64,000 bases of DNA from Antennarius striatus (GCF_040054535.1 NC_090794.1:2169501-2233500), one strand, 5' to 3'; shown: positions 21,606 through 34,933, numbered from the stretch's first letter. Notes: generated by a model from the letters alone, not told the origin. Made by a program: numbers and translations.

Positions 21606-24600
21606 GTGATTGTGAAGGGGGGGGGCAACTTTAAACAGCGTTTTCTGAAGGAATACAAGTATACTCATCTTACAAACATAATTGGTTCCTTAAGGTTGTT
21701 CCTGAGATAAATTGTTCGTAAATCGTTATTTATTAAATTTCAATCTCTAATCTCCATCTGAAATAAATACTAAATAAATATTTATTCAAAAAATACTAAA
21801 GCACCATTCCCTAAGACTGACTAGAAACAACTACAGGACATTAAACCAAACCCTTGTAAATTCAGTGTATTGGGATATGCAAATACAAACACATCTGCTC
21901 GATCAAATCCTAAATATCTGCAGAATTTTTTTAATTTTCTTTTCTTTTACCTTTGAAATATTTCCATTATGGCGTCATTACTCATGTTCACCACTAGAGG
22001 TCAGCCTTTCACTACTTCTGCTGCTGAGAGGCTCCAGCTGGTTTTTCTGGCTGAGATAATCCCCCATGGATCAGTCTCTTAAAATCCTTGGGGGGGTAGA
22101 AAGGTTGTTGTTTTGAGAACTTGCCTCCACACCCCATGAACAAATATTAATCTGTGTAAATAAACAAATTCCTCAGGCTACCGGGCTAAGCTACCATAAC
22201 AACAATGGACATGGGGGGTACGGGGGAATAACTGAAAGAGGAGTGAGCTGTTAACCATTTGCAGTGACGAGTTGAGAGAAATGAGTTGCGGTTCACGACA
22301 TGTTGAAACAACAAAATCATGTCTTGGGGGGAAAAAAAAAAAAAGTCATCTGATTGAGAACTTAGTTTGGTTGTCTGACTGGTTCCCGTCTGCACCCCTC
22401 ATCACACTGAGCAACAGTCATATGATGCTCATGTTGGCATGATGCTAAATCACTCAACGCTTCTGACGCGTCTTCCTGTTACTAGATGTTTTTGTGTACA
22501 AGCTATTTAGATATTAATGCAGTAAAAAGGTGTAAAGGTTTTATAGCTTATTGGATTTTTCAAAAAGTAGCAGATTAGAATTTTTAGCTACTGAGAATAA
22601 ATTTCTGATAGGGATAAAATGTTCAAATAGATAAAATAGGACAATTTCTTGTGACCCTGAACAACCCCCAACTGGAATGTGAGCCGACGGATTTTGAACA
22701 AAGAGTATAAAATAATGTTACGTGAGTCACGCCTGTAAACTCCTGCAGCATTTTGAGTTCCATCTCATGCATGAAAGGGTTTTGATTCAACATGTTCATT
22801 CCGTGTTGTAAATCACTAATCTGATGCACCAAATCAACGGCTGATCCGAATTCAGGCAGACCCAGTGTGAACGGACCAGAAACCCGAAACGCCAGGAATC
22901 AGATTCCAGGTGATGTCAAAATAAAAGCACGTCTGTGATGAATGTGGCGTCACTGGGAGCTCACTCTGCCGTGCATTGTGGCAAACAGGGGACTAGTTGT
23001 CACGGCGATGTTGTCTGTGCTTGTGGTGTTTGTGGGGGTTTTTTTTTGTTTCCATGGTTACAAAATGAATTTGGTCTCATTCTGTCAGTCAGATTTGTCT
23101 CTGAGCAGGGTTTGTGGTTAAAAAGCAGAAGCGATTCAGAATTCTTTAAATACAAATGTTTTTTTTTATTCAACTGTCAGATATGTTTCATGTTTTTAGA
23201 ATTTTAAGCATTTTTTTCCTCATTTTGAAATTTATACTTTTTCTCCGATGTGCAAATGAAGTCTTAACTATAACTTTAAAGTCTTAATTTTGAGTTAGTC
23301 TCACATTTTTTTGAGAATTTAATTATTTTATGACACATTTGCTGTCATGTATTAATTAAATATACTGTATGTACATCATTTTTTCCCTTCTTTGTTCATT
23401 GTTTTATATTTTCTTACTTTTAATTCTTGTATTCCTCTTCCTTTTCTGCACAAACTCAACACACATTCCATCATTTAAGGCGTTCCAACATGTGATCGGA
23501 GGACCTTTGACCTCCAGGCTTTCCTTCTAACGTTGGTCGTCCAGCCTGCCTCCTTATCTCCCTCCGTTTACAGCCCCTAACAACCCCCTCACCCCACCCC
23601 ACCTCACCCCTCCCTGCCCCTTCTCCCCCCTCAGGGGGGTCTTATGTAATGACTTCATGAAGTAACACACATGATCTTTAGCTTCTGCGTGGAACTGAAA
23701 CCTCACCATGACTCTCTTTTTTGGCCATGGAGGAGGAAGTTTAGAGGGGGGAGGGGGGGTCACATGAGTGCAGTGAAAACTGATTTGCTGACGCGGCCCT
23801 TTTTTGTTTTTTTCTTTTGTCCGTCTTCCCCAGAACGGGTTCTGGTGGACTGAGAGGATCTGCACTGCCTCTGACAAGCCCGAGCTAACGGGTTAGCGCC
23901 TCAGAGGCTGCAGGACGCCTCGTTCTGACTGGACTTGAAACGTGACATGACATATGTTGAGTCGGCACATTTTTATCACTGTGTGTGTGTGATAGGAAGC
24001 CAATTAGCTTAGCATTAAAAGTGGAAGCTGACAGGAAACGGCCGTCCTGGCTCTGTCAGAACGTCGCCCATCACTTCCTTCCTGTTTTGTGTAAAATAAA
24101 GCAGATTGAATGTGGGGCTTCTGATAATAAAGAAATCTTCAACTTTAAGGCAAATCCAATGAAACATAGACATGTTTTTGCTTCTTGTCCCAGAGATCAG
24201 CTGATCCAGTTAGGTGATGAAGTTGGTGGCCGCGCCCTGAGGCCCGTTGCTCCATATTGCGACGCCAGACGGCCGCGAACGCGACGGACGAATACATTCC
24301 ACTTTGCAAACTGAAATTCACTTTCTGTACAGAACCTCGTTTCTCCAGCTCAACGGCGACCGAGAGAGAAGGCCTATGACGAAGCAAATGTTCTGTCTGA
24401 GTCAGTGTTTGCTCTACAGTTTGGTCATATCGCCAGTTTGTCCTTTCAGAGCTGAGATAACGCGACGACCTTGTGACCTCTCGGTTTGAACGCTGTCTGT
24501 TTTTTTTCTTTTGCAAAAGAAGGAATGACAGAAAAAAAAGCTTTTGCTCCTGTTTTCTCTTTTGTTTAGCTCCATTCATCGCAAAGTTTCGCCGTTTTTA

Positions 24601-24759
24601 AGGAACGGCAGCAAGATCATGGATCATTCGCAAAAACTTGTCGCGCCGCTTCGATTGACCCACGGGGGGCACCGCAAATACAAAAAAATTACATCTCAAA
24701 TTCCTGGAAAGGAATTTCACAAAATTTCTATGTTTTTCAGCCAGTTTTGACCAGTTTCC

Positions 24760-24760
<1 letters not shown>

Positions 24761-24824
<64 letters not shown>
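24761..24824. repeat. (TG)n microsatellite
   Basis: About 32 uninterrupted TG units. Confidence 0.97.
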
Positions 24825-24826
<2 letters not shown>

Positions 24827-27800
24827 CTGTATCTGGGTAAAACTGCTGGAGGTGAATGAGGTCATCTGGTGCAGTAAACGTGTTTGATTAGTCAGCAACG
24901 AGGCGTCAGTGACTCCACTAACGTTATGAAAGCATCGTTCAGGTCTGGTTACCTGTGTGTGTGTGTGTGTGTGTCACATGTGGGGTGTCGACACACGCTC
25001 ATATCACCTTTAAGTTCATTTAATATTTATCCACTAAGGATCCTTTTAAATATTTGATGAGACATTTCAAAAGGCAGAATAATTTGGCGCCATGGGATGA
25101 ATCAGGGAAAAGTCCTCACGCTTCGAAATGAACAATTTTTAAAAAAATATTCTAACATTTATGGATTCCCCAGGTGCGCTGAGAGGAGCTGTAATTGTTA
25201 TCGAGGGGTGAGAGAGTTTGTTTTGTGTTCATCTTCTTTTTCTTCTTCCTGTTTTCCCAGGAGTCATCGCTTTTCTTTTTATCAGTGGTGACTTCATTAC
25301 GGTTGTTCGAACCGGACCAAAGTCTGAGAGTCGGATTGAGTCAAACATTAACCTTGAAGTTATTCTCCTGGACACCTGGATTCCCAGACGGAAGAAAAAG
25401 AAGGTTTGTTTGGTTTCATCCATTCTCCGTCAGTGGTTTATCTCACTGCTAAGGGTGAAGTTTATTCTTTTGTCTTTAATTTGCTTCATTTTGTCTCAAA
25501 CTGAATAAAATTGGAAAAAGAATTTTTTTTTTCTTGATTTCAATCATCATGCTACGCTAAGCTAATGTGCTTCTAGCCGTATCTTCTAAAACACATTGAT
25601 GTTCTGGTCTAAAGCTCAACAGAAAATTTAAAAAAAACACACAAAACTTTTTTCATTCACTTTTTATACTTTTAATGGTTGGTATTTTAATATTTTCTGG
25701 TAAATTTTGGCACATCACATCAAACTACATCGATTTAGCCCAATTTATTACAATAATCATTAATCTTACTTAATTTAAGATTTTAACATGCAGCGGTATT
25801 CTTTACATTTGAGTAATATTCCAAATTTTAATTACTGACGGGTCATAATTTTAATTATCAGGGCAAACCCGATGATGATGATGATCATGATCATCACCGA
25901 GGAGGTACCTAACATTCCAGGCCTCCTAATCCCTCTGAGGTCTTCTGCGGTCAGATTAAGGTTCTAGAGGAGTGTGGGAGAGGACAGGCCTGCAGCAGAG
26001 CTCAGGGAGATTAAGGAACCCTTCCTTTGTTTCCACTCAGCGTGCTAACGTGCTAATGTGCTAACGACTTCCACCTGACTCAGATGATCGTTGGTGTGTG
26101 TTTGCTCTACATCCTGGCATTGAGATGAAGCAGATTCAGAGCGTTAACTGAGTTTCGTGCATCTGTTTGAGACAAAAATAGACCAGTCGCAACTGGAAAT
26201 CATTTTCCAGGAAAAGATTCCGTTTGCTTTAATGTCGATTAGCGTTAGCGCGCTATTCTACGCTTTGCAGCAAATCACATGTGATTGTTGTGTAATCGCC
26301 CCTAATTACCATCGACTGCTGTTTTTAGCATTTTATTGTTGTAATTAGATTATAAAAGAATCCATTGGCAAAAATCAGGATTTTATAACCTGACCCTTGA
26401 CATTAAAGCCTGACTTTGATGTTTTGGGGAAAGACTCAAGCCTGATTTCTTTCCAGGAATCACCTGAGATGATTGAGGCTACCTTGACTCTACACTCGGG
26501 TACCAATCAGCTTAGCTTAGTTTAACTTAAAGCCTGGCTCTGTTCACACCAAACCCAAAACATTTCCTAAAGATCACTTTCTAAGTATTTGAAGCTAAGC
26601 TAACTGGAGGGAGGGATTCCTGTTTTGTCCTCTGATGAGCGACGAGTTTTGGTTGACAAATGATGACAAAGGTGAATCCATTTAGCAGCTGAGTGACCTT
26701 CCACCTTTTAGTCCCCCCCCCCCCCCCCCCAACCCCACAGTAAATTCAGCCTCATGTGCTGTATGATAATCCCAGGGCCAAAGCAGGACACAGATGGCCT
26801 GGAACAATCTCTCTCTCTGTCTCTGTCTCTCAACAGGACTGAGTTGTGAAGAGTTAGAAAAGCTTTTGTTTTAAAATGACGATCCTTTTTATGGTGGACA
26901 TTTAGACGTCCATCGTCTCCTGACTGATTCTGACGAATCAAAGCGGTACAGACGCTAAAAAAACAATCTGAAAATGTTGCTAGGGCTTTCAGCCGAGGCC
27001 CTGGATCGCTGTCTCACCATGACGACCTTTCAGCCTTTAGATGTTCCGTAATCTGATTCGTTAGCTTCAAAATAAAACGTATAAGTGAGCTGCTAATTCT
27101 GCATCAAATTAGCGCCATAAACGCATTTTTTCTTTGTTTTTAGCTCCGTGAAACATGGATCGGAACATGCAAGCCCGTCGCTGCCGTTTTGCATACGATG
27201 AGGCTGCAGAAAAGGTGCAAAGAACACCTGACTTGAACAAAAACGCACAAAAGGAGCGCCGCTCTGTGCACCCACCTCTTTGTCCGGAGGAACAAGGGGG
27301 AGCGAGGAGGGAGTGGGTCGGCGGCGCTGAGGAATGCTGGGTAGAGCCCTGCGCTCGTTGCCTTTGGAATGCCCCGGGGGGCCTCTTGCATAACCCCCCA
27401 GCTGCTCCATCAGCCACTTGTTCACATCCAGCAGCCGCCGCCGCTGGGAGTCGACCACACAACCACCATCCTCTGCTTCACGCCGGGACGGAAACTGTAA
27501 TTACGGATTTAGGTAATTGCAGCGTGACCTCCACAAGCTAACGTTGTTGGATTTACTTCCAACCGTTATGACTGCTTACACAGCCGGAGGTTTCCCAGTC
27601 GGAACTAAACCTTTGGGCCACAAATATCCTTTTGAAGCATCCGTTGGAATAAACCGACATGTAGACGGATTTGCAAGCGATTACTTTTGAGTCAGACGGC
27701 CTGAAGCGTTCGTCTCAAACACAAACAGTCAGCGCTTTTTCTCTCACACGTCCTTTTCTCACTCGTTCCCATCAGTTCACGTTTATCCAACAAGGCGGCG

Positions 27801-28239
27801 CCACACCTTCCTTGTTAACCCGTTGGATGTCTCTAGACATTCCATTCTGTCTGTATTTCAGGTTCTCGTTTTATTTGCTATTAAAAAGCCTCCAAAATCA
27901 CCAATTCTGTCCGACGCAATTCCCCTAAAGTCCCAGCAGAGTCATCCACCACCACCACCACCAGCGTCTGAACTTTAAGTACTTTAGATTCTACTTTAAC
28001 TTATTTATGTTTATTACTCTAGCGCAGCAATATTGATTTTTTTGTCCCCAGAAATGCTTTAAATAAGTTTGAACATTGAAATAAATGTATGAAGTGACAA
28101 ATTTAAATGATTATATTGTTCCTTTTAGCTTTTTCTTTCCTTGAGCGGCTTGTTGAGAAATTAAATTTAAAACTTTGCATAATTTTTGTAATATCTGAGA
28201 AGATACCTGAATGAGTCAAAGCACAAATTCAGGTTCATC

Positions 28240-29446
28240 AACTTTACCAAACAGCCATGTTTTTATTCCTTTCACAATGACACATTGAACAGGTACTATA
28301 GATATATATCAAAAAATTCCACATGTCATATCTAAAATTAAAACAAAACACGTGTTTCCAATTTTGCAAAGACTCAAGTCTTAAAATACGGAATAAAAAG
28401 TGACCAAAAAGGTACAAATGAAGGAACGCATCAAAATACATTTCCCCAGCACATAGTTTCTATATTGCATACACATTTATGTGGGAGTGGAAATCTGTAA
28501 CACGTCGAGTGGATCGTCTCCAAAAAAACGATGAGTGTGTGAGAGTTCAGAAAGTTTTCAAAAGGCCACCGTATGGACTTCGATACAGCAAAAAAAAAAA
28601 AAAAAAAACGCCCTGCGTCCAATCGTGTGTTCCCTCTGTGGTCATGAGTGATATGGATACCAGTGGGGACTGGTAAGCAGCAACTAGAGCTCCAACCGGA
28701 GCTCCTGAGAGTCCACAACCGGGGTCTGGGGTTCGCGGCAAGTCCTGGAAACACAAAGAACCTCGGCGTCGGGCAATGAAGTGAAAGGTATTCTGGGTAA
28801 TTCACTCAAAGAGTTTTTAACGATTCAGTGCTCGCAATCACCGGGGACAGTCGGGTTCCCGCCGGCGTTTCCACTACAGCAGTTTGTTTAAAACAAAAAA
28901 AAAAGGCGAAGTGAGAGAGACGTCGATCCGACGCCAGAAGAAAAAAAAACAGAATCGTTAGAAAACGTCACATTCTGATAATAAACTACAGCATAGGTGG
29001 TCAAAAAAAACCCTCTTCTATCATCAGCGTAGAATCTACAGAAAGAAATAGATCTTTTCTAATAACTTAAATACTTAAATTAGTACAGCACACAATATTC
29101 TTTCATTAAGGGGGGGGTCAGAAGGTAAGAAAATAAATTTACTTAAATCCTACACAAAAAAAAAACAAAACGACAAGAGGCTGACTCTTTGCCAACAGGT
29201 CCGTAGGCCCTCCAACTCGCATTATTTAAGTCCTTTCGGAATAACGGTGTGTGTGTGTGGGGGGGGGGCCTTCCGTCCTGCAGGGGGAGAAGCTTTGGCA
29301 CGGAGACACCATGGGGACGAGATGACGCATCACAACACGGTGCTAACAGGGGGACACTCATGCAGGCCTCGCCACCCACCCCCCCCACCCAGGAGGAGAA
29401 GGTGAGGTCAGTGAACCCCCCAGCATGCATCGCTGCCGCGCCGGTC
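28240..29446 (-). other. slc30a1: Probable slc30a1 3' untranslated region
   Basis: The stretch follows the slc30a1 stop on the minus strand, has no coding pattern, and ends near a poly(A) signal (TTTATT on the plus strand at 28262-28267, AATAAA on minus). A-rich runs (about 28,590-28,607 and 29,155-29,166) and a GT/G tract near 29,250 lie inside. The extent is inferred from the signal, not from transcripts. Confidence 0.45.
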
Positions 29447-30878
29447 TCACAGGGAAGACTCGACTTCTCTGGCGACGGCGACCCGAGCGCCGTCCTCCGC
29501 CGTCTCGCTGATGACCTCCAGCACCGAGGTGGTGGCCGCCTTGTACTCGCAGGACGCCTTCCTGTCCGCGCCGCCGGCGGCGTTCTGCTTGTCGGCGGAG
29601 CCGCAGCACAGCTTGGGGGCGCACTGCGTCTGGCAGGAGAGCTCGCAGAGCGAGTCCCGCGACTCCGAGGCGAAGGTGACGAACTCGGGCTGGATGGTGG
29701 TGGCGTGGATTCCCTCGTCGTGGAAGAAGTCCTTGATGCGTTTGGCCACCTCCATGTAGGACGTGGGGTCGTGGCACTTGATGTGCGCCGTGGCGATGAT
29801 GCGGCTGCCCGCCAGCTGCCAGATGTGCAGGTCGTGGATGGCCAGCACGCCGTCCAGCAGCAGCAGCTGCTCGTTCAGACGCCGCATGTTGATCTGCTTG
29901 GGGACGGTCTGCAGCAGGATGAGCGCCGACTCCTTCAGCAGCGGGTAGGTGGTGTACAGCAGGATGCCCACCATGATGACGCACAGGGTGGGGTCCAGGT
30001 AGAGCACCCAGCAGTTTCCGGCCTGCGACGCCGAGGGGTCGTGCGTCACGCTGACCAGCGTGTCGTTGACGTGCCGGTGGTCGGTGGCGTGGCTGTCGAC
30101 GCACGCGTTGACGCACGTCTCGTCGTTCTGTTTGTCGCAGGGCTCCCACACGAAGTAGAAGATCAGGGCGTTGACCACCACGATGACGGAGCCCAGCGCG
30201 TCGCCCAGCACGTGCAGGAAGACGCCGCGCATGTTGAGCTGCGACGCCGAGTCGCCGTTGTCCATCTCGTCGTACGACGACGACGACGCGCCGCCGTTCA
30301 TCTGCAGCTCCGCGTCTTTGCGGCTGATCTCTGCAAGAAGAAACGGGGAAGTTGGAAGGTTAGCAGGTTCACACTCAGTTTCGGGTGGATTTCGACACCG
30401 GGGGGTGTGGAGGCTGGCAACGAACGGAACGAACAGCCGGGGCCGAGCCTGTGGCGCCGTCGGTTGACCCGTCAGAACCGCTGCAGTCGGTCGGAGGGAA
30501 ATGGAGTCCGGGGATTCGTCTCGTTGGCGTTCCTGTAATAATGTGGCTTTCATTGCTCTGAAGCGCCTGAAGCTACAAACTAGACTGTAAGATCATATGA
30601 TGACACCCCCCCCACACACACACACACACACACGACTACATAAATGTTGAACTGACGCTGAGAATATTCTGTACTTGAAGCTACAGTATGGAGCCATGGG
30701 AGGGAGGGGAGGACGCTGGGGGGGGTCATTCATCAGCAGCTAATGGTCTGGCGGGGGCTGTCGACTCCTTGGTTACACTGATGTACGACTCGGGAACAGC
30801 AGGGGGATGGGGAGGGGGGGTTGGGGGTACCTCCTCCATTTATGGAAATCGCCAATGCCTGACAGCACAGGAGACACA

Positions 30879-30926
<48 letters not shown>

Positions 30927-31662
30927 AGGGGCTCCCTGCTGGGGCCCATCATTAGTCTCCTGTTATATAAATATGATCTTTAGAGGGAATGAGGACCCCA
31001 TGTTTACATCCTAGGTCACCCACTGGGGGGGGGGGGTTAAATCGGATCTGATCACAATCAGAACGTGTGAACCGTTCCGTGAACTCACCATTCTTGGCTC
31101 TGACGTCACCGGGACTGTTGTGATTTCCAACCAGATTGTTGGTCTCCTCTCCTGAACACTCGTTCCCGTTCTTCTGGGACTTGCCCGCTTTCACCTTCTT
31201 GTTCTTCCCCCCGTGTGAGTGACCTCCGTGGGAGTGACCGTGACCACCACCGGCGTGACCGTGGAACATGCAGAGTCCGAGCAGGTTGACCAACAGCCCC
31301 GCCACGCCGACCACGGCCACCATCATCGGTCTCTCGATCTCGTGGGGCTCGGTGAAGCGCTCGATCGCCTCCAGGACGATGGTGAAGCACAGGGCCGTCA
31401 GGAAGACTGCGTTCACCAGAGCCCCCATCACCTCCGCCCGGATCCACCCGAACGTGTTCTTCTTGGTGGACTGGGTCTTCTCGGCGAACCGCACCGCCAC
31501 CAGAGCCACCACCAGCGCGATGACGTCCGACAGCATGTGGAAGGAGTCCGACAGCATCGACAGGGACGAGGTCATCCTGCTCACCACCACCTCCACGATG
31601 AAGAAGGCGAAAGTCAGTGACAGCATGCACAGCAGCCGGGCTCGGTTCGGTTCGCAAGCCAT
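29447..31662 (-). CDS. slc30a1: Zinc exporter ZnT1, complete, two coding exons
   Basis: ZnT1 is a proton-coupled cation-diffusion-facilitator exporter that moves cytosolic zinc out across the plasma membrane. Exons (minus): 31662-31089 and 30330-29447, joined in frame (AAT G|AG ATC) to 485 residues (human 507). The TM2 metal site is H42 and D46 (SDSFHMLSD); the TM5 site is H231 and D235 (LHVLGDALGS). Six membrane segments can be followed, starting LLCMLSLTFAFFIVEVVVSR. The cytosolic loop between TM4 and TM5 is His-rich (HGHAGGGHGHSHGGHSHGG). A Cys-containing extracellular loop (CDKQNDETCVNACVDSH) lies before TM6. The cytosolic domain has the fold signature LAIHDLHIWQLAG. The tail is cysteine-rich (CELSCQTQCAPKLCCGS). 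The two-exon structure matches vertebrate SLC30A1. Zinc induction through MTF-1 is expected from the upstream motifs. Exon 2 is GC-rich and has a long open frame on the opposite strand that I treat as a shadow. Confidence 0.96.
30881..30924. repeat. (GT)n microsatellite in the slc30a1 intron
   Basis: About 22 GT units in the single intron between the slc30a1 coding exons, flanked by G runs near 30,720, 30,810 and 31,027. Confidence 0.95.
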
Positions 31663-31988
31663 CGGTCCTCTCCGGCGGGTTAGGGGTTAATGAGTGAACC
31701 GGTTCAGGTGATCGCCTCACGAGCTCAGTGAGATAACAGCTAGCGCCAAGCTAACGATTTATGTAAGCTAGCTGCTCCACTCTTAACAATACGATCGATG
31801 CTAACAACCGTCGTTACATCGTTATTTTATCCGATGACGGCAGCATCGTTCGCTGAAAGTACGGACACGACTTCAAGTATTATTCATCCAGGATTCGGTT
31901 TAAATAAAAGTTCCGATCCCCGGAACCGATGTCCGCCCACTCCAGAGACGTGTGCCGACGATCCTCAGTTTGCAGACGGTTGAAACTT

Positions 31989-32030
31989 TGCACCCGAGCC
32001 GGTAAACTTTCCACACGGAACAAGGGCGCA
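31989..32030 (-). promoter_or_regulatory. Two metal-response elements upstream of slc30a1
   Basis: TGCACCC at 31989-31995 (plus) and TGCGCCC at 32030-32024 (minus) both fit the MTF-1 core TGCRCNC, about 330-370 bp upstream of the slc30a1 ATG. CCAAT-type sequences (ATTGG) lie just beyond, near 32,059 and 32,088. Mammalian ZnT1 promoters are known to be zinc-induced through paired MREs and MTF-1, so the match fits the gene's biology. Binding itself is inferred. Confidence 0.55.
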
Positions 32031-32663
32031 GTAAGAACCCGCCCTCCAATGATTTCTATTGGTGGAAAGGCTGAAACGCGAACGTGATTGGTCGATCTCT
32101 AACTCTCGTTAGTGGGCGGTGCTAAGAAGCCGGACAACGGCGGTTGCTACACACGCCGAAGCAAACGGTGTTCTCGCGATACTATCCTTGAGCGACTGAG
32201 CCCCGAGAACACTAGGTTATTTATTTATTTTAAATCCCACAAATTCATCAAGATTATACGTAAAGCGAGAATTACTTGCTTTTTTCACATTATCTATCTT
32301 TTTTAATCGATTTACTTGTTAGTTAATTCCCGAAGATTATTCATGAAATGAAACAACAATAGGTGTCTTAGTTACTCTTTGCCTACTATCGCGTTATTTT
32401 GAAATTAATTATATCAATCATGGCTATAATTAAAATACATCTGTAAATAATTAAAGCCTATCTGTTATCAATTCAATTCAATCAACTGAAACCCGTAAGC
32501 CTATTATCGTACGAAACCATCCAACACGCATCCCTATAATTTATACTCCCGGACTCTTGATAATCAAAAGCTATTGATTTCCAGGTGTGAAAGCTCTTGA
32601 ATATGAACGCCTCTGATCAATACGTCCATCAGTGCAGCAGCTTATCATACAGAAGTACGATAA

Positions 32664-32888
32664 GGGGCGCCAGGGCGGCGCAGTGAGTAGCGTTGTCGTC
32701 GGACGACAAAGCGCGTCAGTTTGCATGGTTAACTGGCCATTCCAAGTTGTCCGTCCGGATTGGCCAATACAGACTCGTCGCACCCGGAGGTTGCCCTGCC
32801 CGGAGGTCACGCCCCATGCCAGCTGGGATAGGCTCCAGCTCCCCGTGACCCATGCAAGCGGATGAAGCGGTCAGGAGAATGAATGAGT
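32664..32888 (+). repeat. SINE-like fish repeat, internally deleted
   Basis: The head CAGGGCGGCGCAGTGAGTAG resembles the common fish repeat start (ggcggcacggtggcgcagtgggtagcg). The tail CCAGCTGGGATAGGCTCCAG ... GACCCATGCAAGCGGATGAA matches its end. The middle, which normally has a gtttgcatgttctcc motif, is missing or rearranged. Confidence 0.65.
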
Positions 32889-33065
32889 ACCTGATGACCC
32901 CTTGTGGGAGATCTGTCTCAATGAAAATCAACTGCATTCTTTATTATGGTCAAAATATTCAATTTCTGTGGTGTGATCACCAAACTAGATTCCATATGCC
33001 CATGTTTGCATATGAATATGCTATATTTTTCAATATATTTGATTTGCATATAAAAATAAAATCAA

Positions 33066-33235
33066 ATATTCATGTGTTATTTTTCGTGCTTTTAAAGTTC
33101 TCTGCTCTTAAACTTCAGGAGCTTCTTTCTCACACAGATTTTATATCCGCCCTTTATAGTGTACTTCCACAAACAGTGAAGAAAACGGACTTAAAAATAT
33201 TTAGCAAAAAATACGATATAAAAATAAATTTATCA
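33066..33235 (+). repeat. Diverged duplicate of the nek2 3' flank (left copy)
   Basis: This segment aligns by eye to 48058-48200, in the same orientation. Both share ATTCATGTGTT, a CTTTCTCACACA-like phrase, TATATCCGCCCT versus TATATCTGCCCT, AGTGAAGAAAACGGACTTA versus AGCGAAGAAAATAGACTTA, and CAAAAAATA. The right copy lies just downstream of the nek2 stop. Identity looks like roughly 70%, so the duplication is not recent. Confidence 0.6.
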
Positions 33236-34514
33236 AAAATCTACTAAAAATACGATATTACAGAGGTCGCAATAGACAGGTCCACTCTTGCAACTTGCGT
33301 GATTCCAGGTCACAATAACTTTAAATAATATGAATGATAATATGAATGATAATATTATCATAGTGACTATTGTTATCGTTAGGCTTTCTGTGTGTTTGTG
33401 ATTGATAATCAAATTGATTTCCAGCCAGAAGGTTGTAAATCAATTTGTTTTGTCAACTTTTATTGTTTGTTTTGTTGAATGATAAGAATGACTATGATAA
33501 AATGGGAGGGAGGAAAAGGAGATTAATGCCGAATGTTTTGGACTCTAATGCAGAATATTGGAGTGTAACGCTGCTTGAAAAAACTACATTAGTATTTACT
33601 TATATATTAAACCACGTGACTGATTCAGGAAGCGTTTAATTGTTTCTAATACTGTGTTTTACTGTGTTCATTTGTTTTGTAGGTGGAAACTAGATTGTAG
33701 TTCATTTTATCGACCTCTTGACGGCGCCATAGAGTTAATGATACATTTTTTAAATTTATATTTATTTATTTTTTTAAACAAAAACATCGCCAGGGACAAA
33801 AATGGTAATAAAAATGAAAAAATGAAATACAAAACACAAAATATTCCCGGACAGTTGAAGTCTTGCAGTCATCTGTTTCGTCATGTAAACATGTTTTTCT
33901 CTGGCTCCACTAAATTAATGATTCCTAATGAGGTTTGATTTCACCATCACTATCAGCAGAGTTATGTTACGGCTGCAGCTCTGGATGTATTTTTTTTAAT
34001 AATTAAATAGCCAGGTAATATACAAAAACATCACATAGTGTAAATTAATTTGTAAGTACTACAAATATTTAGTGTTTTCAATTCATTTTTGTTCTGTGAA
34101 GCTCTAATTAACTTTATATAACCCAGTGTATCTTTATGAAAGTGTCTGAACACAGGTTTTTGCATATCCTATTTACATTTATCATTGTACAATTTTTCCA
34201 AACCAATTAAAAGGTTTAAAATAAAAAACAAATCATTTTCTTGTTTATTTTTTAAAAATTTGGGGACATTTTTTGTAAAGATGATTTGATGCAAATCACA
34301 AATTATTTTGGTTTCACGTTGCCTAAGCAAAAGTTGAAAAGAGTGTGTCACTAATTTCCCTTCGGGGATTAATCGAGTATATAAAATTAAAAAAATTAAT
34401 AAACAAATAAAATAAGAAAGCTTTGGATTGAAGCTGAGAAGGCTGTGTGGGAGCTGAAGCTTGAATCTCAACTGCCCCCGAACTGACGGAGAAATCTCTG
34501 CAGCTCTGGCCGTA

Positions 34515-34745
34515 TGTCTACGCGTCCTCCGGCCTGGTGTGCTCGGTTGCTCGGCTGTGATTGGTGCATTGCACTCCTCGCTCATTTCTGCTCCGATAAT
34601 GGGCGCGGTGACCTGGACTCCTGGCCACGCCCTCTGTCGAAGGCTCCTTCGGTGATTGGTGCGTTGCTGGACTCCTGGCCACGCACTCCTTGCTGAGGTC
34701 GGTTCAGATGATTGGTGGTCACCCGGACTCCTGGCCACGCCTCCT
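34515..34745 (+). repeat. Minisatellite with the phrase GGACTCCTGGCCACGC
   Basis: About four irregular units of roughly 60-70 bp share GATTGGTG and then GGACTCCTGGCCACGC (around 34,615, 34,670 and 34,727, with a less complete earlier unit). It produces a long open frame on the minus strand that is repeat-derived. Confidence 0.7.
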
Positions 34746-34754
34746 CTGCTGTCG

Positions 34755-34894
34755 CCACACAACACCGCAGTTGCGGTTTCAAGTCCCGCTCTGTGCGGAG
34801 TTTGCATGTTCTCCCTGTGTCTGGGTGGGTTCTCTCTGGCTTTCTCCCACCTCCAGAAACAGGTTAATTGGCTGGTCCCTAATTGCCCGTAGGA

Positions 34895-34895
<1 letters not shown>
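34755..34895 (+). repeat. SINE-like repeat, middle section
   Basis: CTGTGCGGAGTTTGCATGTT, then CTCCCTGTGTCTGGGTGGGT and TTAATTGGCTGGTCCCTAAT with TGCCCGTAGGAGTGAGTGTG, is the well-known internal part of the common fish SINE-like repeat, of which 32,664-32,888 carries the two ends. A GT tract (34,897-34,930) follows. The AT-rich array described next grows out of this repeat. Confidence 0.75.

Positions 34896-34933
<38 letters not shown>

Larger units (their letters stand above)
20701..28239. other. Gene-free stretch between rd3 and slc30a1
   Basis: No open frame here has both a recognisable protein pattern and splice context. The longest frames are arginine/proline-rich or driven by simple repeats. 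A GC-rich patch at 27.1-27.5 kb gives overlapping minus-strand frames of 117-121 codons, without recognisable similarity. GT tracts occur at 21,126-21,167, 21,435-21,460, 21,571-21,608 and 24,761-24,824, a CTC tract at 21,221-21,255, and a C run near 26,705-26,730. A CTCF-like match CCACTAGAGGTCAG (13 of 14) is at 21991-22004. Confidence 0.5.

Noticed and set aside
27093-27462. Overlapping 117-121 codon frames on the minus strand
   Set aside because: Two different frames are open over the same GC-rich patch, neither is recognisable, and no splice context is convincing. A gene here is possible but not supportable.
29249-30538. A 429-codon open frame on the plus strand
   Set aside because: It lies opposite slc30a1 exon 2, which is GC-rich at third positions; this routinely opens the antisense frame. 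The peptide has no recognisable pattern and the minus-strand protein is unmistakable.
34169-34807. A 212-codon minus-strand frame
   Set aside because: Half of it is the GGACTCCTGGCCACGC minisatellite and the rest is AT-rich; no protein-like pattern.
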